The position numbers and the translations under genes are program-made. From Symbiodinium natans (lineage: Eukaryota > Sar > Dinophyceae > Suessiales > Symbiodiniaceae), in assembly GCA_905221605.1 (NCBI GenBank), contig CAJNDS010002424.1, positions 660,709 through 724,708 on the forward strand: a stretch of DNA of 64,000 nt, in the 5' to 3' direction. This document shows, piece by piece, positions 23,236-32,880 of this stretch. The notes beneath the pieces were generated by a model, which searched no databases, was not told the origin of the DNA, and worked only from the letters and a program-made list of their open reading frames with translations. Position 1 is the stretch's first letter. The number at the start of each line of letters is the position of its first letter.

Positions 23236-24441
23236 ATGCAGTTTGACCTGAGCAGCATTCTTGGTGCGGATTTCACCAGTAGGTTGCAAGCACTAATACA
23301 ACAACAGGTGCAGGCAGCTGTCCAGGCTGCCGTCCAAGCGGCAATGTCACAGTTTGCCGGAAACATTAGCAACGAAGCGCCACTGCCAAAGCCCAAAAAA
23401 GGCAAAGGTGAAGGCGCCGCCAACCCTAAAGCCCCGCTGCTGGATGTTGTTGTGCAATCCCCGCCCGGCCCCGCCAAGGGTGGTGAAGGCAAGAAAGGCA
23501 AAGGCAAGGGTTCCAGCCCTCAGTCCGTTGACAACGGACTCAACGGTCGCGGCCAGTCGCCTCCGTACAGGCAACCGCGCCCTGCCAAAGACACGAGTAA
23601 AAACACCTCCAAATCGGAGGAATCTGAGGGATGGACAACGATCCAACGTAAGAAAGACCGCGATGCGGATGCGCCATTTCAGCTACGACAACAAGATTGG
23701 AATGCTCCGTTGACCTCATTTGGCAGCCTTGCTAAAAAGTTAGAGGACACTAAGCCCGGAGAAGTGTGCAAAGGCGTCATGATGTGCACTTACGATGAAG
23801 TGCAAATCGCCCAGTCCCTCTTTGCAGGCACATCCAAGACACATGCCTTCCTACTTCTGGTTCCTTGCCGCGATTTCCCCAAGGATGGTCTCAAACAAAA
23901 CGCGCGCAAGGAGAAGATCCCGGGGCAAATAGGCCTGTTGTTACGCTCGGTTGATGCCTACGCCTATCACTTGTGCTCTAACGGGCAAGCGCCGCCCCAG
24001 CCCGTCGGCATTACAACCGCCCCAGCCAAAATCACGCCCAAGGCCACCACAGTCTTGTTCGTGAAAGTGCCCCAAGCTTTCGCGTCCAGCGCCGTCTGGA
24101 AAGGGTTTGTCGAAAGACCTCAAAAGCAAATAGCTTTGTGGACTGCTCAGCACCACGTCCTTTGCATCGACTGCTTTGGATTTGCTGAAGAGCAACTTAA
24201 GGGTGGACACAAGCAGGTGTATGGAGTCATTCGAATCGCTGCTGCCGATTCTTCTGCCCTGCTCGCGGTTTCGGGAGAGCAGGGCATATTTGTACAAGTA
24301 CCCAAAGAGAATGCCAAGGCCCAACATGTGGAATGGGTTCCAAGAATCTCCAAAACCGAATCCCATTCTGATTACCTCACCCGAGTCAATCGCACACGCG
24401 GTGATTTGGGTTTGGCATGCCGTGACATCTCGCTGGGATGA
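23236..24441 (+). CDS. LINE ORF1, middle part (putative RNA-binding region)
   Basis: From ATG 23236 this gives 401 residues; the frame is open from 23065. It starts with a short helix with repeated VQAAVQAA heptads (a likely oligomerisation segment), followed by a Lys/Gly/Pro-rich basic linker and then WTTIQRKKDRD, a phrase of the type seen at the start of LINE ORF1 RNA-binding cores. The C-terminal half is globular. It ends at TGA 24439-24441, but the same frame stays open directly after the stop through the OTU region to 26442. The TGA may have arisen from CGA (Arg). Expected to bind the element RNA; inferred from position and composition, not from a clear domain match. Confidence 0.6.
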   Translation: MQFDLSSILGADFTSRLQALIQQQVQAAVQAAVQAAMSQFAGNISNEAPLPKPKKGKGEGAANPKAPLLDVVVQSPPGPAKGGEGKKGKGKGSSPQSVDNGLNGRGQSPPYRQPRPAKDTSKNTSKSEESEGWTTIQRKKDRDADAPFQLRQQDWNAPLTSFGSLAKKLEDTKPGEVCKGVMMCTYDEVQIAQSLFAGTSKTHAFLLLVPCRDFPKDGLKQNARKEKIPGQIGLLLRSVDAYAYHLCSNGQAPPQPVGITTAPAKITPKATTVLFVKVPQAFASSAVWKGFVERPQKQIALWTAQHHVLCIDCFGFAEEQLKGGHKQVYGVIRIAAADSSALLAVSGEQGIFVQVPKENAKAQHVEWVPRISKTESHSDYLTRVNRTRGDLGLACRDISLG

Positions 24442-26442
24442 AGAAGACCTACTGACGCCTCAACGCCTGTTAAGAAGGTTTGGATTCTGGAGCACGCCCC
24501 TAAAGAATGGGATCTTCAGCAGGTTGCGCAGCTATTGCAAGAACTCTTCACAGAAGTTACAATGTTTCGCCAGCTCCAAAGAAAAGGATGGAAAAACTTC
24601 GTCTTCAGAGCCGCCTGTAAGCGCGGAGCTGATGTCGACCTTGTTCCCCTGGTAGTGCAACTTAGCGAACCAGGCCCCACGCCGCAGCCTTTCACATTAT
24701 GGGCCAAGGTTGCTCCGCCGCGTCAGGTCAATTGTAAACAGCGCCAGATCAAAGGCGGCGCCATCCCCTTTTTCGACAAAACCAGCATTTTGGACCCAGT
24801 GCAGGTCTCCACGACCGCGCCGCAGAATCACGAACCGCCCACCGCAACTGCTCAAGATGACAGTAAAGAGCCACCTCCTGCGCCGAAGAGGATCCGCACC
24901 AAGGGCACCACGCTCCGTCCTCAACCCCGTGACGGCGATTGCCTGTATCACAGTTTCAGTGCAGCTCTGAAATGGCTTACCAAGCGTAAAGATTATGAGG
25001 CCCCACATCCTCATGAACTCCGCGCTCGCATGGTTGACCATCTGAAGCGTTATGAGGACCAGTACCGAATTCATTGGGAAAGTGCCGGCAAAATCGGTCC
25101 TACTGGTGATGCGTTAGACAAGTGGGAGACCTTCCTCAGCCAGGTCTCCAAGCCCGGCGCCTACGCTGGCGAGGCAGAGCTCCGCGCTTTGTGCCGCATT
25201 TATGATGTACGCATCATTATTGTGCCGGAAGATGCCAACTTTCATGTGTGTGCCTATCACCGCAAAGCTTCCAAGAAACGAACAGCGGCAATTTTCTACA
25301 CCGACAAACACTTCGACTTCTTAGAACCCGATGACAAGAGCTATCCAAGTGACATCCTTGACATCAACGTTGACCCCACGGGAGGATTCCTCGTTGGCGG
25401 TGACCCTGCGGCTTCTGACGGTGGAACAGTTTTCACCAAATCCACTGCCAAGCGCAGCAGCAGCAGCATTGTTGCCTCCACCACTTGGACGCGGCCGACC
25501 AGCCCAGCCAAGAGAGGCTCCACTAAGGTTTCCACGGGGCCTGCCACCACCAAAAGGGCAAGGCCCATAAAGTCCCAGCGTGGTAGCATCATGTCCGAGG
25601 TTGCACCGGTCATCGTTGCCGAAGACCCAGACGGCGAGCGGCAAACATCAACGCCCACGCCAGCGCAGCTTAGGATGCGCAGGATAGTCTACAACAAATT
25701 GCCGGCATCGGGGTTGTTCAAGTGTAGCCTTTGTGCGTTTGTCCGCAAGGCAAACAATCAGGCGCAGTACTCCGAAATCCGGTATAGACACTCGATGCAG
25801 TACCATAATGGTGCCGGCTTGCCAGGACGGGCAAAACGGAAACAAGTCATCTCCAAGGTCGAAGCAGGCAAGTCGTACGCGTGGCGTTGCAACTTTTGCG
25901 ACCAGGGGATTCTCAGCGGCGTCCGTGCGCAAATCTCCAAAGGAACCTTGAAAGATGTCAAGCGCAAGCATCGACGTGCGGCGCACCCGCGAGTGACTGA
26001 TAAAGTCTGGCAAAAGGCCAATAATTGCTCTCGCCAAGCCACGCGCATCCTCAGCATCAACCGCTTCGCTGCTGCCAAATGCCGCGATGACATGGAGCTG
26101 ATTAAAAAGGGACACAGCAAGTTCAGTTGGCCCCTGGCAAAGCGCCCCCCCAAATCTAAGACCATCATTGGCATCATGGTGTTAGGAGCTTGGAAGTGTG
26201 GGATATGTGGGGGATGCGATCGTCCTAAGGAAATTCTTGTCCATGGAGACAACCCCCGATGCAACCCAGACAATGCCCGTAAAAACTCTGTCATTAGGCT
26301 CAAAGAATTGCGCAGGCTACAAAAATGGGGTAAAGCCAACCCCAGGAAGCACGACATCCCAGAGGAGATGTTCGACTCCATCTTCACCGGGGCGGAGAGC
26401 GCCCTCACAGTGTCCCTCCCTGCACAGCCTTCATCTGCGTAG
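24442..26442 (+). CDS. LINE ORF1, OTU cysteine protease and zinc-finger region
   Basis: This is the same frame as the preceding ORF, separated by one TGA; 666 codons, first internal ATG at 24562. The start (VWILEHAPKEWDLQQ) looks like an RRM-type fold continuing ORF1. The OTU protease domain follows: DGDC with the catalytic Cys encoded at 24940-24942 (residue 167 counted from 24442), YDVRIIIV in the core, and KHFDFL with the His at 25309-25311 (residue 290). OTU enzymes cut ubiquitin-type linkages; in LINEs the target is unknown. The rest holds three Cys pairs (CSLC, CNFC, CGIC), two followed by paired His, as in C2H2-like fingers for nucleic-acid binding. It ends 5 bases before the next ATG. 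Confidence 0.8.
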   Translation, partial: RRPTDASTPVKKVWILEHAPKEWDLQQVAQLLQELFTEVTMFRQLQRKGWKNFVFRAACKRGADVDLVPLVVQLSEPGPTPQPFTLWAKVAPPRQVNCKQRQIKGGAIPFFDKTSILDPVQVSTTAPQNHEPPTATAQDDSKEPPPAPKRIRTKGTTLRPQPRDGDCLYHSFSAALKWLTKRKDYEAPHPHELRARMVDHLKRYEDQYRIHWESAGKIGPTGDALDKWETFLSQVSKPGAYAGEAELRALCRIYDVRIIIVPEDANFHVCAYHRKASKKRTAAIFYTDKHFDFLEPDDKSYPSDILDINVDPTGGFLVGGDPAASDGGTVFTKSTAKRSSSSIVASTTWTRPTSPAKRGSTKVSTGPATTKRARPIKSQRGSIMSEVAPVIVAEDPDGERQTSTPTPAQLRMRRIVYNKLPASGLFKCSLCAFVRKANNQAQYSEIRYRHSMQYHNGAGLPGRAKRKQVISKVEAGKSYAWRCNFCDQGILSGVRAQISKGTLKDVKRKHRRAAHPRVTDKVWQKANNCSRQATRILSINRFAAAKCRDDMELIKKGHSKFSWPLAKRPPKSKTIIGIMVLGAWKCGICGGCDRPKEILVHGDNPRCNPDNARKNSVIRLKELRRLQKWGKANPRKHDIPEEMFDSIFTGAESALTVSLPAQPSSA

Positions 26443-26447
26443 GCACC

Positions 26448-29150
26448 ATGAACATCAATCGCAAGGGTGAGCAGCTAGTTAAGGCCACACACAACCTCAT
26501 GCGACATGCCAACATGCAGGTGCTGGCCATGCAGGAGGTTGATGTTGGAACACTCGCCAGTCAAGCGGTCCACCGTGAATGGAAGGCCCACGGTTGCAAG
26601 CTCATCTTGAGCAAATCCGAAAACCTTTCCCTTAAGCATAGGGTTGCCCTGGTTTCTAGCGTGCCCATTCACCCCGTTGACTTGCAGCTTGAGTTGGCTT
26701 CAACTCGCTGTGCGGCGGGGCTGGTGGAGGTCTACCTCAATAAGTTCCCCACTAAGGTTTTGGTAATATCCTTCTATGGCTTTCCTGATGACCGCCATGC
26801 AACTGGAGAAGCCCTTGATGAAATTCACACCGCCATACGCCTTTTTGGAGGCCCGTGCATCATCCTCGGAGACTTCAATCTTCAGATTGACGAAGGCCGA
26901 GTTAGGGAAATGCTGATGGATGGACGACTCAAAAGCTTGGATGAGGATTTCCTTTTTCAACAACTTCCTAACACCGGTCCCACAGGCACACGGCGCATTG
27001 ACTACGCGTTGTCCAGTCGATGCTTTGCTGCAAGTGCTTTCCGCCATTTTCCCGGTTTAGGGGATCACGTAGTTCCTGTGTACGATATTGCCCAGATCAC
27101 TGCTCATGGTCAATACGTACTTCCTCAGCGGCCCCCTGTCACCCGTGAATGTCCCAAGACGATTGAATGCCTGTTCCAGCAGTGTTGGGATGATACTGTC
27201 TTCCAAGAACACCTTAATATGGAACGGCTTGATAACGCCTGGGCCAACTTGTCACGTGCGGCTGAACAGGCGTTGTGTGAGCAGCCCGAAAAGGGCATCC
27301 GCCGTGACGAGGCTTTCTCTCCGCAATCTGCTGCACCAAAGAAACAACGTATTGGCGCCAAAGGCCACGAGTCTGCAACGCTACAGCGCCTCAGACGGCT
27401 CAGCTATCGTCTGCACCAGCTGGCCCGGAATCCCAATGATCCACCACTTCGAATGCGCATTAAAAAGTCCTTGACAGGCATTCGTGCCAAGGGCATCGAT
27501 ATCCCCTTTCAAAGTTTTGACAATTTAGAACTGTTGTGCCCTTCTGTTGATAGCATGGTGCAGGAGTTTGAGCAGCAGGAGAAAAGTATCGCCATAAGCA
27601 GGTGGCGAGCCCACACACGAAGCAATCTCAATGCCCAAATAGCCTGGGTCAAGCGACGGGCTGACGAAACTCTCGACTTTGAGAAGCCCTACCAGGCGGT
27701 GCAAGATGCCCCACAGGCAATCCATCCGGTTTCCTTCCTCACGCAGCAAGCAAAAATTTGGGGAGACAAATGGACGGCCAACCCTAACCGCCCTAACGAT
27801 GGTTTGGACCTAATAACCATTTTAGAGTCTGTTCCTCAACCGAAGGCCCCCGATGTAAATTTGACCATCGATGCAGAATCATTGCGCGCCGCTAATAAGG
27901 CGATGTTTGGCAAAGCTCCTGGGCCGGACTCCTGGCTGCCTGAACACCTTCATCGGCTGCCTGAAACTTTTTGGAATGCGGCAGCAAGACTATGGAACAA
28001 AGCGCTGGCCTTGGGCCAACTCCCCAAGCGTTGGACCGAATCCACGGTCACCTTGATACCAAAGAAAACGGATGAGTCAAGACCCATCTGTTTGGCATGC
28101 ATCATGTGGAGATGCGGGGCACGAGTCCTCGCCCGATGTCTCCGCCCTTGGCTCATGAGTTTTGTCGATGAGAGGTCCTTTGGTGGTGCCCCTGGTAAAA
28201 GCGTAACCGATGCACACCTCAAAGTCCTTCAAGCGCTAGATGACGGTGTCTCTGAATTCATTTTCGAAGACCTCACTGCCTTCTTCGATTCGTTGACGAT
28301 GCCCGTGCTCGAACCCATCCTCGCGCACCTGCGAGCTCCGAGGCAGATCATCAGCATTATTAAAGCCTATTATCTCGCACCCATGCGTTTGTTTCGCTAC
28401 AAAGATGCAGTCCAGCCTGCATGGCACAAGTCCACCGCCGGCGTCATGCAGGGGTGCCCATTATCACCCATGTTGGCACTTTGTGTTGGACACATATGGG
28501 CCCAACATGTGGCCTCGGATCATGCAGAACCGCTGTGTTATGTCGATGACAGGCTACTGTGGCTCAAACCAGGGGCCCATGACCTGTCTGCTTTCAGGGC
28601 CGCGCTGGATCGCAGCTCGCGCTTTGATAAGGCGTGCGGGTTACAATGCCGACCAAGCAAATGCGCTTGGATCTCAAAGCCGGGAAGCGCAACCATGGCA
28701 CGCCTTGCACGTGACAAAGGTTATCCACACATGCAGGAGCTGCCCATGCTTGGGGTCCGCCTTGACCTCACCAGTGGCAATGGGGCCCCCCTTAAACTTG
28801 ACCTTCACAAGGCCCTGCACCGACTGCGGGCTGTCAAGAGCATTGGCTCTGTTGCGAGCGAGAAGTCTTTACTCATCCGTACGTTAGTTTTCTCCATGGC
28901 GTTTTGGTGCGCTGGTGTTGCCCAAGTCGACAAAGCAGGCATCAAAAACCTAACACAGGCTGTTAAAGGAACTCTCCATGGTAATTTCACTTTTGAAGCA
29001 CCGCGTGTTATTCGGTCCGAACTCCTTGGGTGGGAATCTGACCCCCAATACTGTTCCGACAGAGCTACGCTTAGATGCGCGTGGCGGATGCGATGCAGTG
29101 CAAGAGGGATCCACACCCCACCACCCAGCACAAGTGGTTTGAACTGTTAG
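26448..29150 (+). CDS. LINE ORF2: AP-type endonuclease and reverse transcriptase
   Basis: 900 codons from ATG 26448. The endonuclease part shows MQEV (about residue 25), ILGDFN with Asp142, RRIDYAL with Asp185 and GDHVVPV with His207, the expected set for exonuclease-endonuclease-phosphatase nucleases that nick the target. The reverse transcriptase shows GPDSW, a finger region with LIPKK, motif A (EDLTAFFDSL, Asp608), motif B (MQGCPLSP) and motif C YVDD (Asp700 and Asp701). All catalytic residues I can identify are present. The frame ends early at 29150, while RNase H continues in the -1 frame from 29075. Target-primed reverse transcription is the family mechanism. Confidence 0.92.
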   Translation: MNINRKGEQLVKATHNLMRHANMQVLAMQEVDVGTLASQAVHREWKAHGCKLILSKSENLSLKHRVALVSSVPIHPVDLQLELASTRCAAGLVEVYLNKFPTKVLVISFYGFPDDRHATGEALDEIHTAIRLFGGPCIILGDFNLQIDEGRVREMLMDGRLKSLDEDFLFQQLPNTGPTGTRRIDYALSSRCFAASAFRHFPGLGDHVVPVYDIAQITAHGQYVLPQRPPVTRECPKTIECLFQQCWDDTVFQEHLNMERLDNAWANLSRAAEQALCEQPEKGIRRDEAFSPQSAAPKKQRIGAKGHESATLQRLRRLSYRLHQLARNPNDPPLRMRIKKSLTGIRAKGIDIPFQSFDNLELLCPSVDSMVQEFEQQEKSIAISRWRAHTRSNLNAQIAWVKRRADETLDFEKPYQAVQDAPQAIHPVSFLTQQAKIWGDKWTANPNRPNDGLDLITILESVPQPKAPDVNLTIDAESLRAANKAMFGKAPGPDSWLPEHLHRLPETFWNAAARLWNKALALGQLPKRWTESTVTLIPKKTDESRPICLACIMWRCGARVLARCLRPWLMSFVDERSFGGAPGKSVTDAHLKVLQALDDGVSEFIFEDLTAFFDSLTMPVLEPILAHLRAPRQIISIIKAYYLAPMRLFRYKDAVQPAWHKSTAGVMQGCPLSPMLALCVGHIWAQHVASDHAEPLCYVDDRLLWLKPGAHDLSAFRAALDRSSRFDKACGLQCRPSKCAWISKPGSATMARLARDKGYPHMQELPMLGVRLDLTSGNGAPLKLDLHKALHRLRAVKSIGSVASEKSLLIRTLVFSMAFWCAGVAQVDKAGIKNLTQAVKGTLHGNFTFEAPRVIRSELLGWESDPQYCSDRATLRCAWRMRCSARGIHTPPPSTSGLNC

Positions 29151-30367
29151 GTGGAGCCAAAGAGCTGATGGGTCGTTTAAGATGGCGAGCCACGGAAGGT
29201 GGCAACTCTATCCAGCGCGTCGATGATCAGGGCAGGCCCAGAATTTTCCGCTTTGGATGGGATAACTTCTGCATCCTCGAGGCTTGGCTTTCGGAGCATC
29301 ATAGGGCCATCGCTGTCCAGGAATGCGGGCGAATCCGACAGTCCTTTCATAGGCAAGATCCCAGCTTGGCCCGTGGCCTTGATCTACCGCAGCCGCCAGC
29401 ACGATCACGCTTTGACTTTTCAGCCCATCGTATTGTTCACGAGTCCCACGGCTCGATTGCATTGCACCGAGCTGCCGCGGCTTCCGGGGGAAGTTTCTGG
29501 TACCACCAACCGGCCCAGCGCAGAAGGCGGACAGATCACCTTCAGGAACAATGCATGTGCGGGCTGGGCAAACCGTCGCGCCCACACTTAACGTGGAACT
29601 GCGACGCTACCAGTCAGCTGCGCCATGGCTTTCGCATGCCCGTGCATCGTGCAGAGGAACGCTTATTTGCCACGCAAATAGACGAGTTTCCTCCAGCCCC
29701 ATCCGAGGTGGGTTTAGCCTCGCTTCAACAATCTGTCGCGCAAGCCCTTCACAAAGCTTTGAGTTGCGCAAAGGGCGACCCTGTGCTTGTGGCCACAGAT
29801 GGATCGTCTAAACATTCTATCTCTGCATTTGCCATAGTCATTCGGGCGAGCCCGACGCCCGTTAAGTTTGCAGCGGGTCATGCAGGTGAAGACCAAACCA
29901 GTTTTCAAGCGGAATGCCAGGCCCTCCTCGCTCTGACCTTAGCCGCGGTACGAGCCGCCGAAAGGGGTATCCAAGGACGAATCATCGTCCTGTGTGACTG
30001 CCAAGCTGCCATCCGGCACGCAACTTCCATCCCTGAGAGTCTTGCGTTGCCCCTTATGGCGGCGTCAATCCAGGGTCATTTGCGCCGCGCAGCCCTTTTG
30101 GGCGTTCACTGTGAGATAGTCTGGGTCCCATCCCATGGCAAAAAACCTTCCTGGGTAGGGCCACCTGGGATAGATGTTGAAGTGTGCCGTCGTTTAAATA
30201 ACGATGCAGACCACGAGGCTGGCAGCCTCATGGAACGACGCCGGTCGGACTCTGAACGCAACCGGTGGTTCCACACTCTGGAGCAAGCCAGACAATGGAC
30301 CACCGGAGCCATTCGCATCTCTGCTATGGCATCTGAGCAGTACCTACAATTCCTGACCGAAGGGTGA
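29075..30367 (+). CDS. LINE ORF2 C-terminal part: zinc finger and RNase H
   Basis: 430 codons in the -1 frame relative to the RT frame, overlapping it by 76 bases. Early on there is CMCGLGKPSRPHLTWNC, a CCHC-like finger typical of LINE C-termini. RNase H type I follows: ATDGSS (Asp242), AECQAL (Glu280), LCDCQA (Asp308) and NNDADHEA (Asp377/379), all acidic catalytic positions kept; VPSHGKK supplies the usual His loop. It removes RNA from the RNA-DNA hybrid. It was most likely one polyprotein with the RT, now split by a -1 change or joined by frameshifting. Confidence 0.88.
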   Translation: MRVADAMQCKRDPHPTTQHKWFELLGGAKELMGRLRWRATEGGNSIQRVDDQGRPRIFRFGWDNFCILEAWLSEHHRAIAVQECGRIRQSFHRQDPSLARGLDLPQPPARSRFDFSAHRIVHESHGSIALHRAAAASGGSFWYHQPAQRRRRTDHLQEQCMCGLGKPSRPHLTWNCDATSQLRHGFRMPVHRAEERLFATQIDEFPPAPSEVGLASLQQSVAQALHKALSCAKGDPVLVATDGSSKHSISAFAIVIRASPTPVKFAAGHAGEDQTSFQAECQALLALTLAAVRAAERGIQGRIIVLCDCQAAIRHATSIPESLALPLMAASIQGHLRRAALLGVHCEIVWVPSHGKKPSWVGPPGIDVEVCRRLNNDADHEAGSLMERRRSDSERNRWFHTLEQARQWTTGAIRISAMASEQYLQFLTEG

Positions 30368-30658
30368 TCCCTTTGTTGTTTCCTTGGCGCCTTTTCCCTG
30401 TTCTAAGGAAAAAAAATTGTTTCTATTTCGCTATCTCAAAATGAGTGTGGCCATGCTGGCCAACATAGTTGCTGTGTAGTCTTGAGGGCCTTTGTCGCTT
30501 CGCGTACGGCCCGAGACTAAGGCTTTTCCTTTGAGTGATGCCGCCTGCAAGTGAAATGACACTTGTCCTCGCCTATATGTCCTGCTCCTGTTGTAGGGTT
30601 GACCCACATAATCCCCAATCTACATTTTCTGCCCCCCCCCTCCCAAGCACGGGGGGCT
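30368..30658 (+). other. LINE 3' untranslated region
   Basis: 290 bases after the RNase H stop. It contains a short A run at 30409-30417 and, at the end, a C-tract (30632-30640) and G-tract (30651-30656) that can pair into a hairpin next to the insertion point. A copy of AATCTACATTTTCTGC from the 5' leader lies at 30617-30632. No poly(A) tail. Confidence 0.6.
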
Positions 30659-31510
30659 GCAGAGATGCTTCAGAACTTCGGCAAAGTCTGCTTTAAAGAC
30701 GAAAGTTGTCAAAGCACCTACCCGCCAAAACCCCCAAACCCAAAATGAAGGGGTTAGGGTTCAGGGTACTTTGGGTGATTAGCACCCGTTCTTGAAACCG
30801 CACAAGGGGTCTAAGGGGTCAGTGCTGCTTGCATCAAGGCAAGCGCAGCAAACCGCAGCTCTTTGCCGGACCGTTGCGACGCTTGCAAAGCTTGTAGTCG
30901 TGCCGGCAGCAGTTCGAGTTTGAATCTGATCGCTCTACGCGAGGATGTTCTCTTCACAGTGTTTTCACTGGCCTTCGCGCACCTTCGCACAACCAAGCGC
31001 TCTAGAGATGGTGTGAAGGCTGATGCATGAGTTGCACAGCGAGCAGGCTTTTCCCCCACACGTGAGTTTCCCTGTGCCCGGCTCACCACTTGCCTTTTCA
31101 GACTTGCAAATTGTTTTGATCGTTTGCCTTCAGCATACATGGTGCATGGACTGAGTAGTTCGCATATACTAGGAAAGGGCATGCTTTTGGGGGTCGGATT
31201 TCAAAGGGTGCCCTTTTGCTGCTGCAGGTCCTTACAGATTTATATGCATGGAAGAGGCTCTCGGTCGCACACTTAGTAAACAGTCCCCACCCACCTGCAT
31301 TGGCAGGACTTCCGTTGCCCAGGCCACAGGCACATGCAGGCTCGCGCAAAACTTCGCATTCCTGACTGCTTGCCTCGAACCTGCGTGCACTTGGGGCTTG
31401 ACATTCAGTGTTGCGCCTTTTGTCACATGGAGTGCCTTTTTCATCATGCCGCGCGCCAAGGCAGTGCCGTGCCTTGTCACTCTGGTGCCTCAACACACCC
31501 TCTCCGCTGG
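30659..31510 (+). repeat. Unit A, copy A2, right part
   Basis: Begins with the right target-site copy GCAGAGAT (30659-30666) and follows A1 from about 1086. Relative to A1 it lacks about 1640-2540, and it stops being similar near 31510, where the copia-like remnant begins. Confidence 0.85.
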
Positions 31511-31760
31511 GCATCATGACATTCGTGGTCTCCGGGGAACCCTCGACGCCCTGGCCCTCCGTGCTGCCCTTCGAACCCTTGCTCTCCGTGGCAACTTTCT
31601 TCAAGGAACCCTTGACGCCCTGGCCCTCCGTGGTCTCCACCGAACCCTCGACGCCCTTGCTCTTCGTGGTCTCCACCGAACCCTCGACGCCCTTGCTCTC
31701 CGTGGTCTCCAAGACGCCCTTGCTCTCCGTGCTGCCCTTCGAACCCTGACCCTCTGTGGC
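31500..31760. repeat. 36-bp repeats within the copia-like fragment
   Basis: Several imperfect 36-bp units containing GTGGTCTCC, ACCGAACCCTCGACGCC and CTTGCTCTCCG run next to the truncated end. They lengthen the frame on both strands, which explains the long open frames here. Confidence 0.7.
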
Positions 31761-32880
31761 AACTTTCTCCACTTCGGTGCCCTGGCTCCCTGCAGCTCGG
31801 TTCAACACCACTGTGTCGGTTGTTGTGGCCTCCTGCACCGCCGTTGTGGTGATCGGAATTGGCCGGTAGATGCGCTTCTGACGTTCCTCTGCAGACGAAG
31901 ACATCGGGGCTGGCGGACAAAGCAGCGGATGAGGACTCGCTACGGGGCGGGGACTCAAGCCAAAAACACTTCTGGAATGGAACGACCTTCAGGGCAGTGG
32001 AACCAACGCAAACGCTAGCTCTACCAGAAGAACCCCCGAAGTCCACGTTCCATCCTTTCTCTAGCAGACGGCCGACGCTTAAAAGGGAAAACTGAACAGG
32101 CGCTACAAGGGCTTCAAAAGTCACTGTGGCACACGCTCCACTCTGTGGACTGGTCTCAAGCAACATGCGTGCCCTAACCCTTGCTTTAAACTGCACCTGA
32201 ATCGCGTCACCTGTTGCAGTAACACACCCTACACTGCTGGCCCCTAACCGCTCAACAATGACTGCAGCACCGCTCTCTACCATGCTCTGGCTCACAAGGT
32301 GGACACTCGCTCCTGAGTCGAGAAGCCAGTGCTCGCCACCATTGCCATCGGACGGCGCGGCGAAAGCTACGTCATGCATGTCATGCTGCTGCTGCCCTAT
32401 GTACATGCTGCTGCAAGCGGTGGACCCTCGTGTGTCATGCAGATTTTTAAAATAAAATTGACCCTTGGCGGCATCAAGCGACGAACCCTCAGCAACTTCA
32501 AGCGGCGAACCCTTGCTCACTGACTGGCAAGAACCCTTGGCGACGTCAAGCAACGAACCCTGGGCAACTTCAAGCGGCAAATTCCCCTCAGATGGCTCCA
32601 CAGGACTTTCGGCAACATCAAGCGACGAACCCTCGGCAACTTCAAGTGGCGACAACTCCGGCTCCAAACCCTCCCGCTCAACCATTTCCCTCCAGTCAGC
32701 TTCACTGAAGTCGAGCGACGTCTCCGAAAAAGCATCGTCATCGGAGTCTGCTTCGAACAAGCTGAAGTGAACCGCTGCACACAACTCAGGCTCAAGCAAA
32801 ACCGTGGCTGCCTTGGCCTTGCCAGAACCCTTCGACTGACCCTCTTGCCTTGGCTTGGGGCAATCGCGTGCAAAATGGCC
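31500..32880 (-). pseudogene. Copia-like pol fragment: protease and pre-integrase region, with Gly-rich repeats
   Basis: On the minus strand the frame begins after the zinc knuckle and runs to the unit A boundary. It carries GHFARDC (second half of the knuckle), an acidic Ser/Glu-rich linker with LEVAEGSSLDVA repeats, then HWLLDSGASVHLVS, the retropepsin active site (Asp codon at 32319-32317). VQFSLLSVGRLLEKGWNV follows, typical of the copia pre-integrase segment. The C-terminal end changes into Gly/Arg/Gln/His collagen-like repeats encoded by 36-bp DNA repeats. Integrase, reverse transcriptase and RNase H are missing, so it is truncated. The protein would normally be part of a Gag-Pol polyprotein in cytoplasmic particles. 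Confidence 0.75.

Larger units (their letters stand above)
21887..30658 (+). mobile_element. Non-LTR retrotransposon (LINE) with OTU protease, APE-RT-RNase H
   Basis: The element is 8,772 bp, bounded by an 8-bp target-site duplication within unit A, on the plus strand. Order: a leader with hairpin and acceptor-like site, ORF1 (N-terminal module, RNA-binding-like part, OTU cysteine protease, zinc fingers), then apurinic-type endonuclease, reverse transcriptase, zinc finger and RNase H, then a 290-bp 3' region. There is no poly(A) tail at the 3' junction; the end is C- and G-rich. OTU domains are known in some plant and algal LINE lineages such as Dualen/RandI. This copy looks nearly full length, but the frames are interrupted three times (about 23065-23230, the TGA at 24439, and 29075-29150). 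Whether any interruption is used for recoding is unknown. Confidence 0.9.

Noticed and set aside
31248-32018. 256-codon plus-strand frame over the copia fragment
   Set aside because: It spans the border between unit A and the copia-like remnant and reads the 36-bp repeats antisense to the protease-containing frame.
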